Source of the DNA: Trichococcus flocculiformis | GTDB lineage: Bacteria > Bacillota > Bacilli > Lactobacillales > Aerococcaceae | DNA length: 45,850 bases | Direction: 5' to 3' | Assembly: GCF_900113645.1 (NCBI RefSeq) | Contig: NZ_FOQC01000017.1 | Location: 1 to 45,850, forward strand | Part shown: piece by piece, positions 8,189-15,376 of the stretch | Position numbering within the stretch: the first letter of the stretch is position 1 | Layout: each line of letters starts with the position of its first letter | Notes under the pieces: model-generated | What the model was told of the DNA's origin: nothing | What the model saw: the letters and a program-made list of their open reading frames with translations, nothing else | The model's database searches: none | Translations under genes and position numbers: made by a program

Positions 8189-8225
8189 AGGGCATACCAT
8201 CATTTTTGGTGTTGTGCTCTTTTTC
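8189..8225 (+). terminator. Probable sng operon terminator
   Basis: An imperfect hairpin (AGGGCATACC with GGTGTTGTGCTCT) is followed by a run of five T. The stem includes G-T pairs and a bulge, so strength is uncertain. Confidence 0.5.
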
Positions 8226-8311
8226 GTGTCTATGAAGGCGGAAAGATTGTCTTAAAGCCATATTTTATGCATACTAAAAATATAGACTTTTTTCTATAAA
8301 GCCTAATTATT

Positions 8312-8340
8312 TTGACTTTTCTTGTTTAAAGCTAGATTAT
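8312..8340 (+). promoter_or_regulatory. Promoter of the GntR-type regulator
   Basis: TTGACT (8312-8317), a 17-base spacer and GATTAT (8335-8340). Imperfect direct repeats (AAAGCCTAATTATTT and AAAGCTAGATTATTT) overlap it and could be an operator for autoregulation. Confidence 0.5.
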
Positions 8341-8365
8341 TTAACGAGAGGTGCAGTGCTAAGAT

Positions 8366-9079
8366 ATGCAAAAATATGTCGTCATATCCAACGATATTCG
8401 GAATAAAATCGTAAATGGAGAGTTCGTTGCTAATCAACAGATTCCCTTCGAAAAAGATATGTGCATCCATTACAACGCAAGCAAAATGACGGTCAAAAAA
8501 GCGGTGGATATTTTGGTTGCGGAAGGGTTGATCATCAAACGGAGAGGATCCGGTACTTTTGTGAAGGATCTGAATCTGGAGGAAATCGAGCGCGTGACGA
8601 TGGCGAATCAATTCCGCGGCACAACTGCGCTCAATGCCGGGAAGAAGGTCCACAGCAAAATACTGAACTTTTCAATCGTGAAGGTGCAGGAAGATGCCGC
8701 GAAAAAGTTGAATATTTCTCTTGGCAGCTTTGTATATGACATCTATCGCGTACGCTATGTGGAGGACGAGCCGACCGTCATGGAAAAAATCTACATGCCG
8801 ATTGATTTGATTCCTAACATCAAAGAAAAAAATATCAACGGATCCATTTATGACTACATCGAAAAGGATCTTCATTTGAAAATACAAAGTGCGCATCGGA
8901 CGGTTTCTGTTCGCAAAGCCACTGATTTCGAAGCGGATGAGCTGGGACTGGAAAAGGGTGATCCTGTGGCGGTAGCCGAACAGGTCGGCTATCTCGATAC
9001 CGGTCATGCGTTTGAGTTCTCCACCTCTGTCCATCGCTACGATAAATTTGCCGTCGAAATCGTTTTGACGCGCAATTGA
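8366..9079 (+). CDS. GntR family regulator with UTRA domain (HutC subfamily)
   Basis: A 237-residue regulator. The winged helix-turn-helix is at about 3-68; it contains NASKMTVKKAVDILVAEGLI and ends in the typical RRGSGTFV wing. The effector-binding UTRA domain is at about 85-235, with VYDIYRVRYVEDEP and the conserved central segment. UTRA regulators usually sense sugar phosphates or small acids and repress an adjacent operon. Here it is alone: it is preceded by the Shango terminator and followed by repeat DNA and a Nudix gene on the other strand. The target is unknown. AGAGGTG lies about 12 bases before the ATG, which is somewhat far. Confidence 0.88.
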   Translation: MQKYVVISNDIRNKIVNGEFVANQQIPFEKDMCIHYNASKMTVKKAVDILVAEGLIIKRRGSGTFVKDLNLEEIERVTMANQFRGTTALNAGKKVHSKILNFSIVKVQEDAAKKLNISLGSFVYDIYRVRYVEDEPTVMEKIYMPIDLIPNIKEKNINGSIYDYIEKDLHLKIQSAHRTVSVRKATDFEADELGLEKGDPVAVAEQVGYLDTGHAFEFSTSVHRYDKFAVEIVLTRN

Positions 9080-9128
9080 GCGGAAGTTCTGTGAGGGCAG
9101 TTGCGATTTGGCGGCGCGGTGGCTTGAA

Positions 9129-9257
9129 CTCCGGGGAAGCTGTCGTTGGACGGAGAAGGGGGGCAATCGCTCCCATCCTCTGGTGGCACAGCGCTAGCCT
9201 AAGAAGGATATCCGAAAAGCATCATGAACTCCTGCCAAGCCGTCATTCGCCGGAGAA
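9129..9257. repeat. Degenerate stem-loop repeat array, about 50-bp period (CTCCGG family)
   Basis: GC-rich non-coding DNA after the GntR gene. Two clear stem-loops have CTCC...CGGAG arms at 9129-9155 and 9229-9255, exactly 100 bp apart. A decayed copy starts near 9178, halfway between. The 9229 unit matches the unit at 39014-39040 in 23 of 27 bases by eye. Confidence 0.55.
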
Positions 9258-9280
9258 GCATACATTATTGAAATTTTTAG

Positions 9281-9325
9281 CACAGAAGGTCCCCCTCGAA
9301 AAATGAGGCGGACCTTCTGTGTTTT
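9281..9325. terminator. Terminator between gntR and the Nudix gene
   Basis: CACAGAAGGTCC pairs with GGACCTTCTGTG (12 bp), extended by CCTC/GAGG across a mismatch, then TTTTC on the plus strand. It lies between two convergent genes; the T-tract favours the plus direction. Confidence 0.75.
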
Positions 9326-9328
9326 CTA

Positions 9329-9745
9329 TTAGTTTTTCATGCCTTCAATGAAATCGATGGCGGACTGCAGGATGCTTTTGTCGTTATCATAGGTGATGGC
9401 CTGTAAAGCTTCGTTGAACGGCATCCAGGCGAAGTCGGTGACTTCGGCATCCTGTTTTTCAATCGTTTCTGTGTGAGCGAAGGCGATGAAGTAGACGACT
9501 TCTTTCATTACGTCGGGAGCCGGAGAGTAGCTGACGGATTTCCGGAAAGCGGTGCTGAGGTCAGCGTTCAAGCCGGTTTCTTCCTTGATTTCCCTCAATG
9601 CTGTTTCGACTTCCGTTTCGCCGGTTTCAACGTGGCCTTTCGGGAAAGCCCAATGGCCGCCGTTTTCATGTTTGATCAAAAGTACTTTTCGGTTCGTGTT
9701 GTCTGGGGAGAGCACGATGGCTCCGCATGATTTTTCTGATTTCAT
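9329..9745 (-). CDS. Nudix hydrolase, probably bis(5'-nucleosyl)-tetraphosphatase
   Basis: A 138-residue Nudix protein. The Nudix box GHVETGETEVETALREIKEETGL is complete (split here as GHVETGET / EVETALREIKEETGL), following WAFPKGH, the form seen in Ap4A hydrolases (NudA type). A longer frame extends to 9853, but the ATG at 9745 has GGAG eight bases upstream and begins directly before the conserved CGAIVLS strand. The likely reaction is hydrolysis of Ap4A to ATP and AMP, by family resemblance only. Confidence 0.82.
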   Translation of the reverse strand: MKSEKSCGAIVLSPDNTNRKVLLIKHENGGHWAFPKGHVETGETEVETALREIKEETGLNADLSTAFRKSVSYSPAPDVMKEVVYFIAFAHTETIEKQDAEVTDFAWMPFNEALQAITYDNDKSILQSAIDFIEGMKN

Positions 9746-9973
9746 AGTTGATGCTCCATTCATTTGTTTCGTCATCCATACAGATGTGTGCTTACAGTAT
9801 AACAAAAAATTTGCCCACATAGCATTCAAATCAGCCATGGAATCTTTTTGCATAATTCGGATATTTCGGTACGAATACCCGTAAAAACTCTGGAATGTTC
9901 GCTTCCAATCCCTGTGAAGCTTGAAAATGTGAAGATTCTCATAATGAAAGCCCTTATAATTCGGTATTTACAC

Positions 9974-10002
9974 TTTACAATTGTATGTGATATCGATATA
10001 AT
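9974..10002 (+). promoter_or_regulatory. Promoter of the NCS2 permease gene
   Basis: TTTACA (9974-9979), a 17-base spacer and TATAAT (9997-10002). The leader of about 65 nt contains an AT-rich inverted repeat with CGAA and TTCG cores (10022-10025 and 10063-10066), possibly an operator. I see no purine riboswitch core. The rest of the 328-base gap holds nothing I recognise. Confidence 0.7.
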
Positions 10003-10073
10003 TTTATTTGTCGTTAATAAACGAATTATATTTTGTTTTGCAATAATTAATGTTCGTTATCAGGAGGAGAAGC

Positions 10074-11387
10074 ATGGAAGAGAAAGTACATTCAGGCCTG
10101 ACTTACGGTGTGGAAGATAAACCGGATTTAGGCACGACAATCGTTTTAGGATTTCAGAACGTCATCACCGCTTTTGGTGGTTTAGTGGCAGTACCGCTTA
10201 TTATTGCCGGAATCGCAGGTTTCGGGGTTGAGGATACTGCTTATATGGTCAGCGCGGCGCTTTTGGCCTCGGGTATCGTTTCAATCATTCAATCAAAAGG
10301 TTTTGGTCCGAAATGGTTCCGCGTCGGTGCAGGCTTACCGACGATCATGGGAACTGACTTTGCCTTTGTGGCGCCGGCTGCTTCCGTCATCGGTGCTGGC
10401 GGCATCACTGCCTATTTCGGCGGTACGATGTTGGGGGCTTTGTTGGAAGTTGGTTTAAGTTATTTTGTAAAACCTTTGTTGAAATTTTTCCCGCCAGTTG
10501 TTACCGGATCGGTTATTTCTTTAATGGGGATGACGCTGATGTCCGTTGCGATGGGCTGGGCAGGCGGTGGTTTCGGATCTGAGGATTTCGGTAATCCGAT
10601 GAACATCGGTATCGCAGTGCTTGTGTTCTTGGTCATCGCTTTGATCAACCATTATGGTCCAAGCAGAATTGCGCCAGCAGCTGTTCTGATTGGTGCCGCA
10701 ATCGGTTATGTTGTCTGTATTCCGTTGGGGATGGTCGACTTCGGGCAAGTCGTTGCCGCTGAATGGTTCGCGTTTCCACAATTCTTCAAATTCGGAGTGC
10801 CTGATTTCAAACTTGAATACGCAATTCCTTTTGTATCCGGATATCTGGTGACAGTCATCGAAACAGTCGGCGTTATGCAGACATTGGGCGCTGTTACGGA
10901 AACGAAACTGACGGATGAAAGAATCGCTGCCGGTGTCCGTGCGGATGGTTTCGGTTCATTCATCGCGCCTTTCATCGGTTCCGGTCCTGCCGCAACCTTC
11001 AGCCAAAATGCTGGATTGATTCCGTTGACCCGCAATGCTTCCCGCAAAGTAGCCATCATGGGCGGTATCATCATGATCGTGATGAGCCTGTTCCCTAAAT
11101 TTGCTACGCTGATTTCAATCATGCCGCAACCTGTATTGGGTGGTGCCGGCATCTTGATGTTCGGTACGGTTGCCGCTGCCGGTGTGCAATCATTGTCGCG
11201 TGTTGAATTCAACAACCGCAACATGATCATCGTCGCTTCTGCGTTGGGTGTCGGTCTGGGTGTTTCCTTTGTTCCGGATACAGTAGCGCAATTGCCAGGC
11301 ATCTTGAGCGGATTGTTCTCATCCGGTATCTCCGCAGGAACAATCGTTGCATTGGTATTGAACATCATTTTGAAAGAAAAAGCTTAA
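10074..11387 (+). CDS. NCS2 family nucleobase (xanthine/uracil-type) permease
   Basis: A 437-residue, very hydrophobic membrane protein with about 12-14 transmembrane segments. The NCS2/NAT signature QNAGLIPLTR is at 311-320, and an internal repeat pattern is typical of the family. It should import a purine or pyrimidine base by proton symport. The guanine deaminase gene about 2 kb away makes guanine or xanthine a likely substrate. The ATG at 10074 is used, with AGGAGG 7-8 bases before it; the in-frame ATG at 10050 has none. A strong promoter lies upstream and a strong terminator downstream, so it is monocistronic. Confidence 0.88.
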   Translation: MEEKVHSGLTYGVEDKPDLGTTIVLGFQNVITAFGGLVAVPLIIAGIAGFGVEDTAYMVSAALLASGIVSIIQSKGFGPKWFRVGAGLPTIMGTDFAFVAPAASVIGAGGITAYFGGTMLGALLEVGLSYFVKPLLKFFPPVVTGSVISLMGMTLMSVAMGWAGGGFGSEDFGNPMNIGIAVLVFLVIALINHYGPSRIAPAAVLIGAAIGYVVCIPLGMVDFGQVVAAEWFAFPQFFKFGVPDFKLEYAIPFVSGYLVTVIETVGVMQTLGAVTETKLTDERIAAGVRADGFGSFIAPFIGSGPAATFSQNAGLIPLTRNASRKVAIMGGIIMIVMSLFPKFATLISIMPQPVLGGAGILMFGTVAAAGVQSLSRVEFNNRNMIIVASALGVGLGVSFVPDTVAQLPGILSGLFSSGISAGTIVALVLNIILKEKA

Positions 11388-11411
11388 ACATACGCTGCTT
11401 AAGCAGCTTGA

Positions 11412-11463
11412 ATGAAAAGAAACACGTAAGCATCCGCTTGGCTGCTTGCGTGTTTCTTTTCAT
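11412..11463. terminator. Bidirectional terminator
   Basis: A 15-bp perfect outer stem (ATGAAAAGAAACACG with CGTGTTTCTTTTCAT) continues inward as AAGC/GCTT. It lies between the convergent permease and glyoxalase genes. The T-rich right arm serves the plus strand and the A-rich left arm serves the minus strand. Confidence 0.8.
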
Positions 11464-11491
11464 ACTATTTATTTTTAGAGTATTCGAAAAA

Positions 11492-11872
11492 TTATTTTTC
11501 GCGCTTTACTTCAATTCGATAGCCATCAGGGTCCGTCACAAAGAAATAAGTCGGTGTGCCGCCTGAAAGTCCTTTTAACTCACCTGTTTCATAAGCAGAA
11601 GCTTTACAAACTTCATGCATTTTTTCTAGATCACTGACAGTCACACCTAAATGACTGAAGCCATTCCCTACATTATAAGGCTCGGCATCGTAATTGTAAG
11701 TGAGCTCAATTTGCACAGAAGAACCGGGAGAATTCAGATAAATTAAATCAAACTTATTTTCAGGGAATTTTCTGTGGCTGGCAACCTCAAAATCAAATAG
11801 ATTCGTATAGAAGTCTAAAGTAGCGTCAATATCTCTGACACGCAGGCAAATCTCAACGAGTTTTTGGTTCAT
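11492..11872 (-). CDS. gloA: Glyoxalase I-like VOC family protein
   Basis: A 126-residue vicinal-oxygen-chelate protein aligning end to end with GloA (lactoylglutathione lyase). It has two beta-alpha-beta-beta-beta modules, with IELTYN at about 57-62, FSHLGVTV in the middle and DPDGYRIEV at the C terminus. By recall of E. coli GloA ligands (His, Glu, His, Glu), three are present, but the first His position is Glu here (E7 in LVEICLRV). Metal use or substrate may therefore differ. The start at 11872 has GGAGG about 11 bases upstream; the longer frame to 11899 begins before that site. Lactobacillales often lack glutathione, so another thiol or another substrate is possible. Confidence 0.78.
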   Translation of the reverse strand: MNQKLVEICLRVRDIDATLDFYTNLFDFEVASHRKFPENKFDLIYLNSPGSSVQIELTYNYDAEPYNVGNGFSHLGVTVSDLEKMHEVCKASAYETGELKGLSGGTPTYFFVTDPDGYRIEVKREK

Positions 11873-12010
11873 ATATATTTCATCCTCCAATAGTTTCATA
11901 TTTTCATTCTAACATGAATAGGTTATATAGGCACTTTATTCGCCTGAAGCCGAGCTTACTAAAAGAGTTAACTATCGATATGAAAAAAGCAACGACAAAT
12001 GATAAGCTGG

Positions 12011-12038
12011 TTGTCCGATAACCCGAAAGAATCGGACA
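12011..12038. repeat. Single stem-loop of the TTGTCCGAT family
   Basis: TGTCCGAT (12012-12019) pairs with ATCGGACA (12031-12038). The arms equal those of the four-unit array at 21457. It lies just past the guanine deaminase stop and may help end that transcript, though no T-run follows. Confidence 0.6.
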
Positions 12039-12075
12039 TTCCGCTCTGCTAGTGTCAAAATATCGAATGCACGGG

Positions 12076-13446
12076 TTACGTCCGTTTGTGCACGCATTCG
12101 CCCTGGACCCAGACCTCGCGGATATTTTCCGGACGGCTCAAAAAGAGAATCTTGTGCAGCAGATCTTCTATGGAAATCTCCGCATCGAATATAGGCAATT
12201 TGGCATTAGGCGTGTTGACGTCGATCACTTGGACATCCCAGATGTAGTTTTCTTCCAAGCGTCCGATCGGCAGGCTCAAACTCTGTCCACCGCCGGCAGT
12301 CGCATAGTAAAATGCTTCGTTGGCGGAAATGCGTGATTTCGGTAAGCCGCGTTCCGCAGCCGGAAGTGCGGAATCAACACCTTCTTCCAGCATCCGCGCA
12401 GCGATGACCGCTTGTCTGATGTTGTCGTATAGACTCGGCGAGAAGCCGCCAGATATGTCAGTGCCCAAGCCGATGTCTATCCCTTTTTGAGTGAAACGTG
12501 CAGCCGGCAGGACGCCGTTCGAGAAAAAGACATTGGAGATCGGGCAATGCGCGATTGCGGTGCCGGTTTCGGCGAACAATCCGGCATCCTCATCCGATAG
12601 GAAGACGGCATGCGCCATGACCGCTTTGTCCTGCAGAAGACCCATCTCATGGAGCGCATATGCATCACTCTTATTCATCCGCTCATGGACAAAGTGATGC
12701 TCCCAATCGCTTTCGCTGCAATGCGATTGAATATGTGTATCATACTTTTTAGCTAACTCGCCGAGTCCCGCCAACGCTTCGTCCGTGCAGCTCGGAATGA
12801 ATCGGGGCGTCACGACCGGATAGACACCTTGTTTGGTCGTCTTGTTCAATTCCAGGACCTGCTGGATGAAGCTTTCCGTATCCGCCAATGCGGCTTCGGT
12901 GCTTTCGTCCCGGTAATATTCTGGATTCTTTTCCTTGTCGTCCATGACCACTTTCCCGACAAAACCGCGTTGGCCTTTGTCGGCGCAGATCTGGGCCAAC
13001 AGATAGCTTGCTTCCTTGTGGATGGTCGCGAAATAGAGCGCAGTCGTCGTACCGTTAGCCAACAAGGTCGTGACGAGATCCTGGTATACTTTGCGTGCGA
13101 AATCCAAGTCGGAGAATTTCGATTCCAGAGGGAAGGTATAGGTGTCTAGCCAATCCTGCAAAGGGATGTCCATGGCAGTGCCGGCTTGCGCCCATTGCGG
13201 AGCGTGGATATGAAGATCGATGAAGCCCGGCAGAAAATACTGTCCGTCAGAAAGCTCACGGAATGAGTCCCTTCCGCTGTAGGCAGCTAAGACCTTTGCA
13301 TATTCAAGATCTTGCGGATGCAGAATGCGCCGGATCAAGCCCTCCGCATCCAGACAAAACAGACAATCCTCCAATGCGCGCACTTCCTGTGGCAACCTGC
13401 TCGTGAAAGCTGTCCCCCGAAACACTTTTTCAAATGAGTAATCCAT
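12076..13446 (-). CDS. guaD: Guanine deaminase
   Basis: A 456-residue amidohydrolase. The zinc motif GFIDLHIHAPQW (H79, H81) has the HIHAPQ form specific to guanine deaminases. SHCSESDWEH in mid-protein and LGTDISGG, carrying the metal-binding aspartate, complete the site. It converts guanine to xanthine and ammonia in the cytoplasm. The start ATG at 13446 follows a GGGGGA-like site. With the NCS2 permease nearby it forms a purine salvage pair, although the two are separately transcribed and the glyoxalase gene lies between them. Family assignment is firm. Confidence 0.88.
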   Translation of the reverse strand: MDYSFEKVFRGTAFTSRLPQEVRALEDCLFCLDAEGLIRRILHPQDLEYAKVLAAYSGRDSFRELSDGQYFLPGFIDLHIHAPQWAQAGTAMDIPLQDWLDTYTFPLESKFSDLDFARKVYQDLVTTLLANGTTTALYFATIHKEASYLLAQICADKGQRGFVGKVVMDDKEKNPEYYRDESTEAALADTESFIQQVLELNKTTKQGVYPVVTPRFIPSCTDEALAGLGELAKKYDTHIQSHCSESDWEHHFVHERMNKSDAYALHEMGLLQDKAVMAHAVFLSDEDAGLFAETGTAIAHCPISNVFFSNGVLPAARFTQKGIDIGLGTDISGGFSPSLYDNIRQAVIAARMLEEGVDSALPAAERGLPKSRISANEAFYYATAGGGQSLSLPIGRLEENYIWDVQVIDVNTPNAKLPIFDAEISIEDLLHKILFLSRPENIREVWVQGECVHKRT

Positions 13447-13577
13447 GCTAATTCCCCCATGTCCTGTTTCCTTACCTCTATTATATCACTGCAGACGAAA
13501 GGGTGGCTCGCGCAAGCTTTGATATCTAAGCGAAGATTATTCAGGTATACTTAGAGTAAGAGAACCATCAGGAAGGA

Positions 13578-14228
13578 ATGAACCAATTGTCCGCCAAAAT
13601 TATGGAACCCGTAATGCCAAAAGATTTGCCTGAAAAAAATTTCACCGATTGTTTCGATCCGGATGAACCTTACCTAGAGCATGCCCTCTTCAAAGATACT
13701 GCCATTGACCTCGGCGACAGACGAGGAGTGGAGTTCACCGAAGTCAGATTCCAGAACGTGACTTTCAGCGAAGCGACAGTTCCGCAATTGTATTTGCGGG
13801 ATGTCATCTTCGAAAGCTGCGATTTCGCCAATGTGCAGTTTGATGAAGTGACGATGAAACGCGTCCGCTTCGTGAATTGCCGGCTTATCGGTACCTCGAT
13901 GACTGAAGGCGTCTTTGAAGATGTATTCTTCCGGGAATGCAACTTGCAGATGGCGGCTTTGGGATTCAGCAAGCAGAAGAATGTCCGTTATGAGAACTGC
14001 CGCTTGAATGAAGCCGATTTTTACACCTGCAAACTGAACAAAGTCGATTTTTCGGAGTGCGAGCTATCCGGCATCAATTTCACAGGAACAGCATTGAAGG
14101 CTATTGACATCAGCAGCTGCCGGTTCGAGCGCATCAGCGTCACGCTTGAGGACCTCAAGGGAGCAGTCGTCAGCGAGGAACAGGCATTAGACTTTGTTGT
14201 GATGCTTGGGTTAATCATCAAAAAGTAA
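13578..14228 (+). CDS. Pentapeptide repeat protein
   Basis: A 216-residue protein with a run of A(D/N)LXX-type five-residue repeats, visible as VRFQNVTFSEATV, CDFANVQFDEVTM, CRLNEADFYTCKLNKVDF and ELSGINF. These form a right-handed beta-helix. Some family members (Qnr, MfpA) mimic DNA and protect gyrase; others have unknown roles. Nothing here shows which. The start is uncertain. The ATG at 13578 lies too close to AGGAAGG, while the TTG at 13587 or ATG at 13602 would have better or no spacing. The protein is probably cytoplasmic, since no signal peptide is seen. It is followed 32 bases later by a membrane protein gene, probably in the same operon. Confidence 0.82.
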   Translation: MNQLSAKIMEPVMPKDLPEKNFTDCFDPDEPYLEHALFKDTAIDLGDRRGVEFTEVRFQNVTFSEATVPQLYLRDVIFESCDFANVQFDEVTMKRVRFVNCRLIGTSMTEGVFEDVFFRECNLQMAALGFSKQKNVRYENCRLNEADFYTCKLNKVDFSECELSGINFTGTALKAIDISSCRFERISVTLEDLKGAVVSEEQALDFVVMLGLIIKK

Positions 14229-14260
14229 AAAAATGCGAAAGACAGAATAAGGAGGAAGAT

Positions 14261-14917
14261 ATGGAGAAAAAAGTGTTGGCAAGTGAACTTGCTTTGGTGA
14301 TGGGCGTGCTGTGTAATGCCATTGCCGTGTCGCTGATGATCAAAAGCGAATTAGGGGTGTCGACGATTTCCTCTGTACCGGTGGTTTTGAATGAAATGTT
14401 TGCGCACGTAACGATCGGCAGCTGGAACTTTCTCTTCCAAGTGGCCCTTGTGGTGGTGATGGCTCTGATTACGCGGAAGTTTTTGGGATATGTCTTTTCG
14501 ATTGCATTGGCTTTGCTTTTCGGCTACTTGCTGGATTTCTTCGAATTGCTTTTTTCGGACATCGTTGCAAATATCCCGCTGCGGATCATCTTCTTTTTCA
14601 CCGGATTTTTCATGTTGTCTGTGGGTATCAGCCTGATGCTGAATTGCCGTTTGCCGGCGCTTCCGTTCGACTTGTTCGTTCGTGAGATGGCCGAGCATTT
14701 CGGACTGACAGTCAAGCAGATGAAGACGGGATTCGATGTCGTTTGCGTCGGATTGAGCGTGGTATTTTCATTGCTGTTCCTGGAAGGAATCGCCGGAGTC
14801 GGGCTTGGGACCGTGTTCGCCATGCTCTTCACAGGCACGGTGACGCAACATTTCGTGAACCGATTGAACGACCGCTTCGTTTTCCGGAAAATGATGACAA
14901 TCAAAGAGCGCGCGTAA
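14261..14917 (+). CDS. YczE/YyaS/YitT family membrane protein
   Basis: A 218-residue protein with about five hydrophobic segments and the glycine pattern GVGLGTVFAMLFTG near the C terminus, as in YczE/YitT-type proteins. Function is unknown in the family; YczE of Bacillus is linked to antibiotic production. A good GGAGG site lies 5-6 bases before the ATG. It is probably co-transcribed with the pentapeptide gene, and a terminator follows directly. I see no substrate clue. Confidence 0.75.
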   Translation: MEKKVLASELALVMGVLCNAIAVSLMIKSELGVSTISSVPVVLNEMFAHVTIGSWNFLFQVALVVVMALITRKFLGYVFSIALALLFGYLLDFFELLFSDIVANIPLRIIFFFTGFFMLSVGISLMLNCRLPALPFDLFVREMAEHFGLTVKQMKTGFDVVCVGLSVVFSLLFLEGIAGVGLGTVFAMLFTGTVTQHFVNRLNDRFVFRKMMTIKERA

Positions 14918-14923
14918 CGCAGT

Positions 14924-14953
14924 GGCCGCCTCCTAGCGAGGCGGCTTCTTTTG
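14924..14953 (+). terminator. Terminator after the YczE-like gene
   Basis: A GC-rich hairpin (GCCGCCTC with GAGGGCGGC, one bulged G) is followed by TTCTTTTG. Confidence 0.75.
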
Positions 14954-14979
14954 TCGTCAAAAGTCAGAATGTCGCCCAC

Positions 14980-15112
14980 AAAGATGAATAAACGCAAAGA
15001 ATCCATCTTTTTGATGCGGCATACGGCCAAAAAGATGAATAACTATAAAGAATTCATCTCTACGGCGCGAAATGTGATCAAAAACATGAATAAATGCAAA
15101 GAATCCATCTTT
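14980..15112. repeat. Three-unit tandem stem-loop array, 51-bp period (AAAGATG family)
   Basis: Units start at 14980, 15031 and 15082, exactly 51 bp apart. Each has AAAGATG (or AAACATG) and CATCTTT (or CATCTCT) arms around a 17-base loop rich in AAAGAAT, and spacers that differ. Both strands are open through it, giving 17-residue peptide repeats. I take those open frames as a by-product of the period, not a gene. The remaining gap up to the licT promoter shows nothing else. Confidence 0.75.
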
Positions 15113-15228
15113 GTACCGCAGAATGCTGCTCCGCAACGCACTTGTCATAAAGCGAATGATATTCGTTTTCAAAAAAATGCTGTTCCACCAACGTGCTAAA
15201 TGAAAACAAGTTTTTTTATGGAAAGGGC

Positions 15229-15257
15229 TTGCATCTTTTTCTTGGAAGTGCTAACAT
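15229..15257 (+). promoter_or_regulatory. licT promoter
   Basis: TTGCAT (15229-15234), a 17-base spacer and TAACAT (15252-15257). The predicted start near 15264 puts the RAT sequence at the very 5' end of the transcript. Confidence 0.7.
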
Positions 15258-15267
15258 GTTGTTCATA

Positions 15268-15350
15268 GGATTGTTACTGGTTGTGCAGGCAAAACCTAAA
15301 TTGATACGAGATGATGTGCACATCATTTGGTGTTAGTTTAGGTTTTTTTT
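15268..15350 (+). promoter_or_regulatory. RAT antiterminator overlapping a terminator, in the licT leader
   Basis: The ribonucleic antiterminator starts GGATTGTTACTGG at 15268 and ends GGCAAAACC at 15296. Its 3' end overlaps the left arm of a terminator: AACCTAAA pairs with TTTAGGTT before eight T, with an inner GATGATG/CATCAT stem. When LicT binds the RAT, the terminator cannot form. Placement ahead of licT means it controls its own synthesis. Confidence 0.9.
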
Positions 15351-15376
15351 AATGGAAGGGGGAATGGGGAGAAAAG

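Noticed and set aside
9903-10073. Purine riboswitch or PurR box before the NCS2 permease
   Set aside because: No purine riboswitch core is seen. The CGAA/TTCG inverted pair deviates from the PurBox consensus and its spacing is too long.
10706-11368. Open frame of about 220 codons antisense to the NCS2 permease
   Set aside because: It is a shadow of the permease codons, low-complexity and without a start signal.
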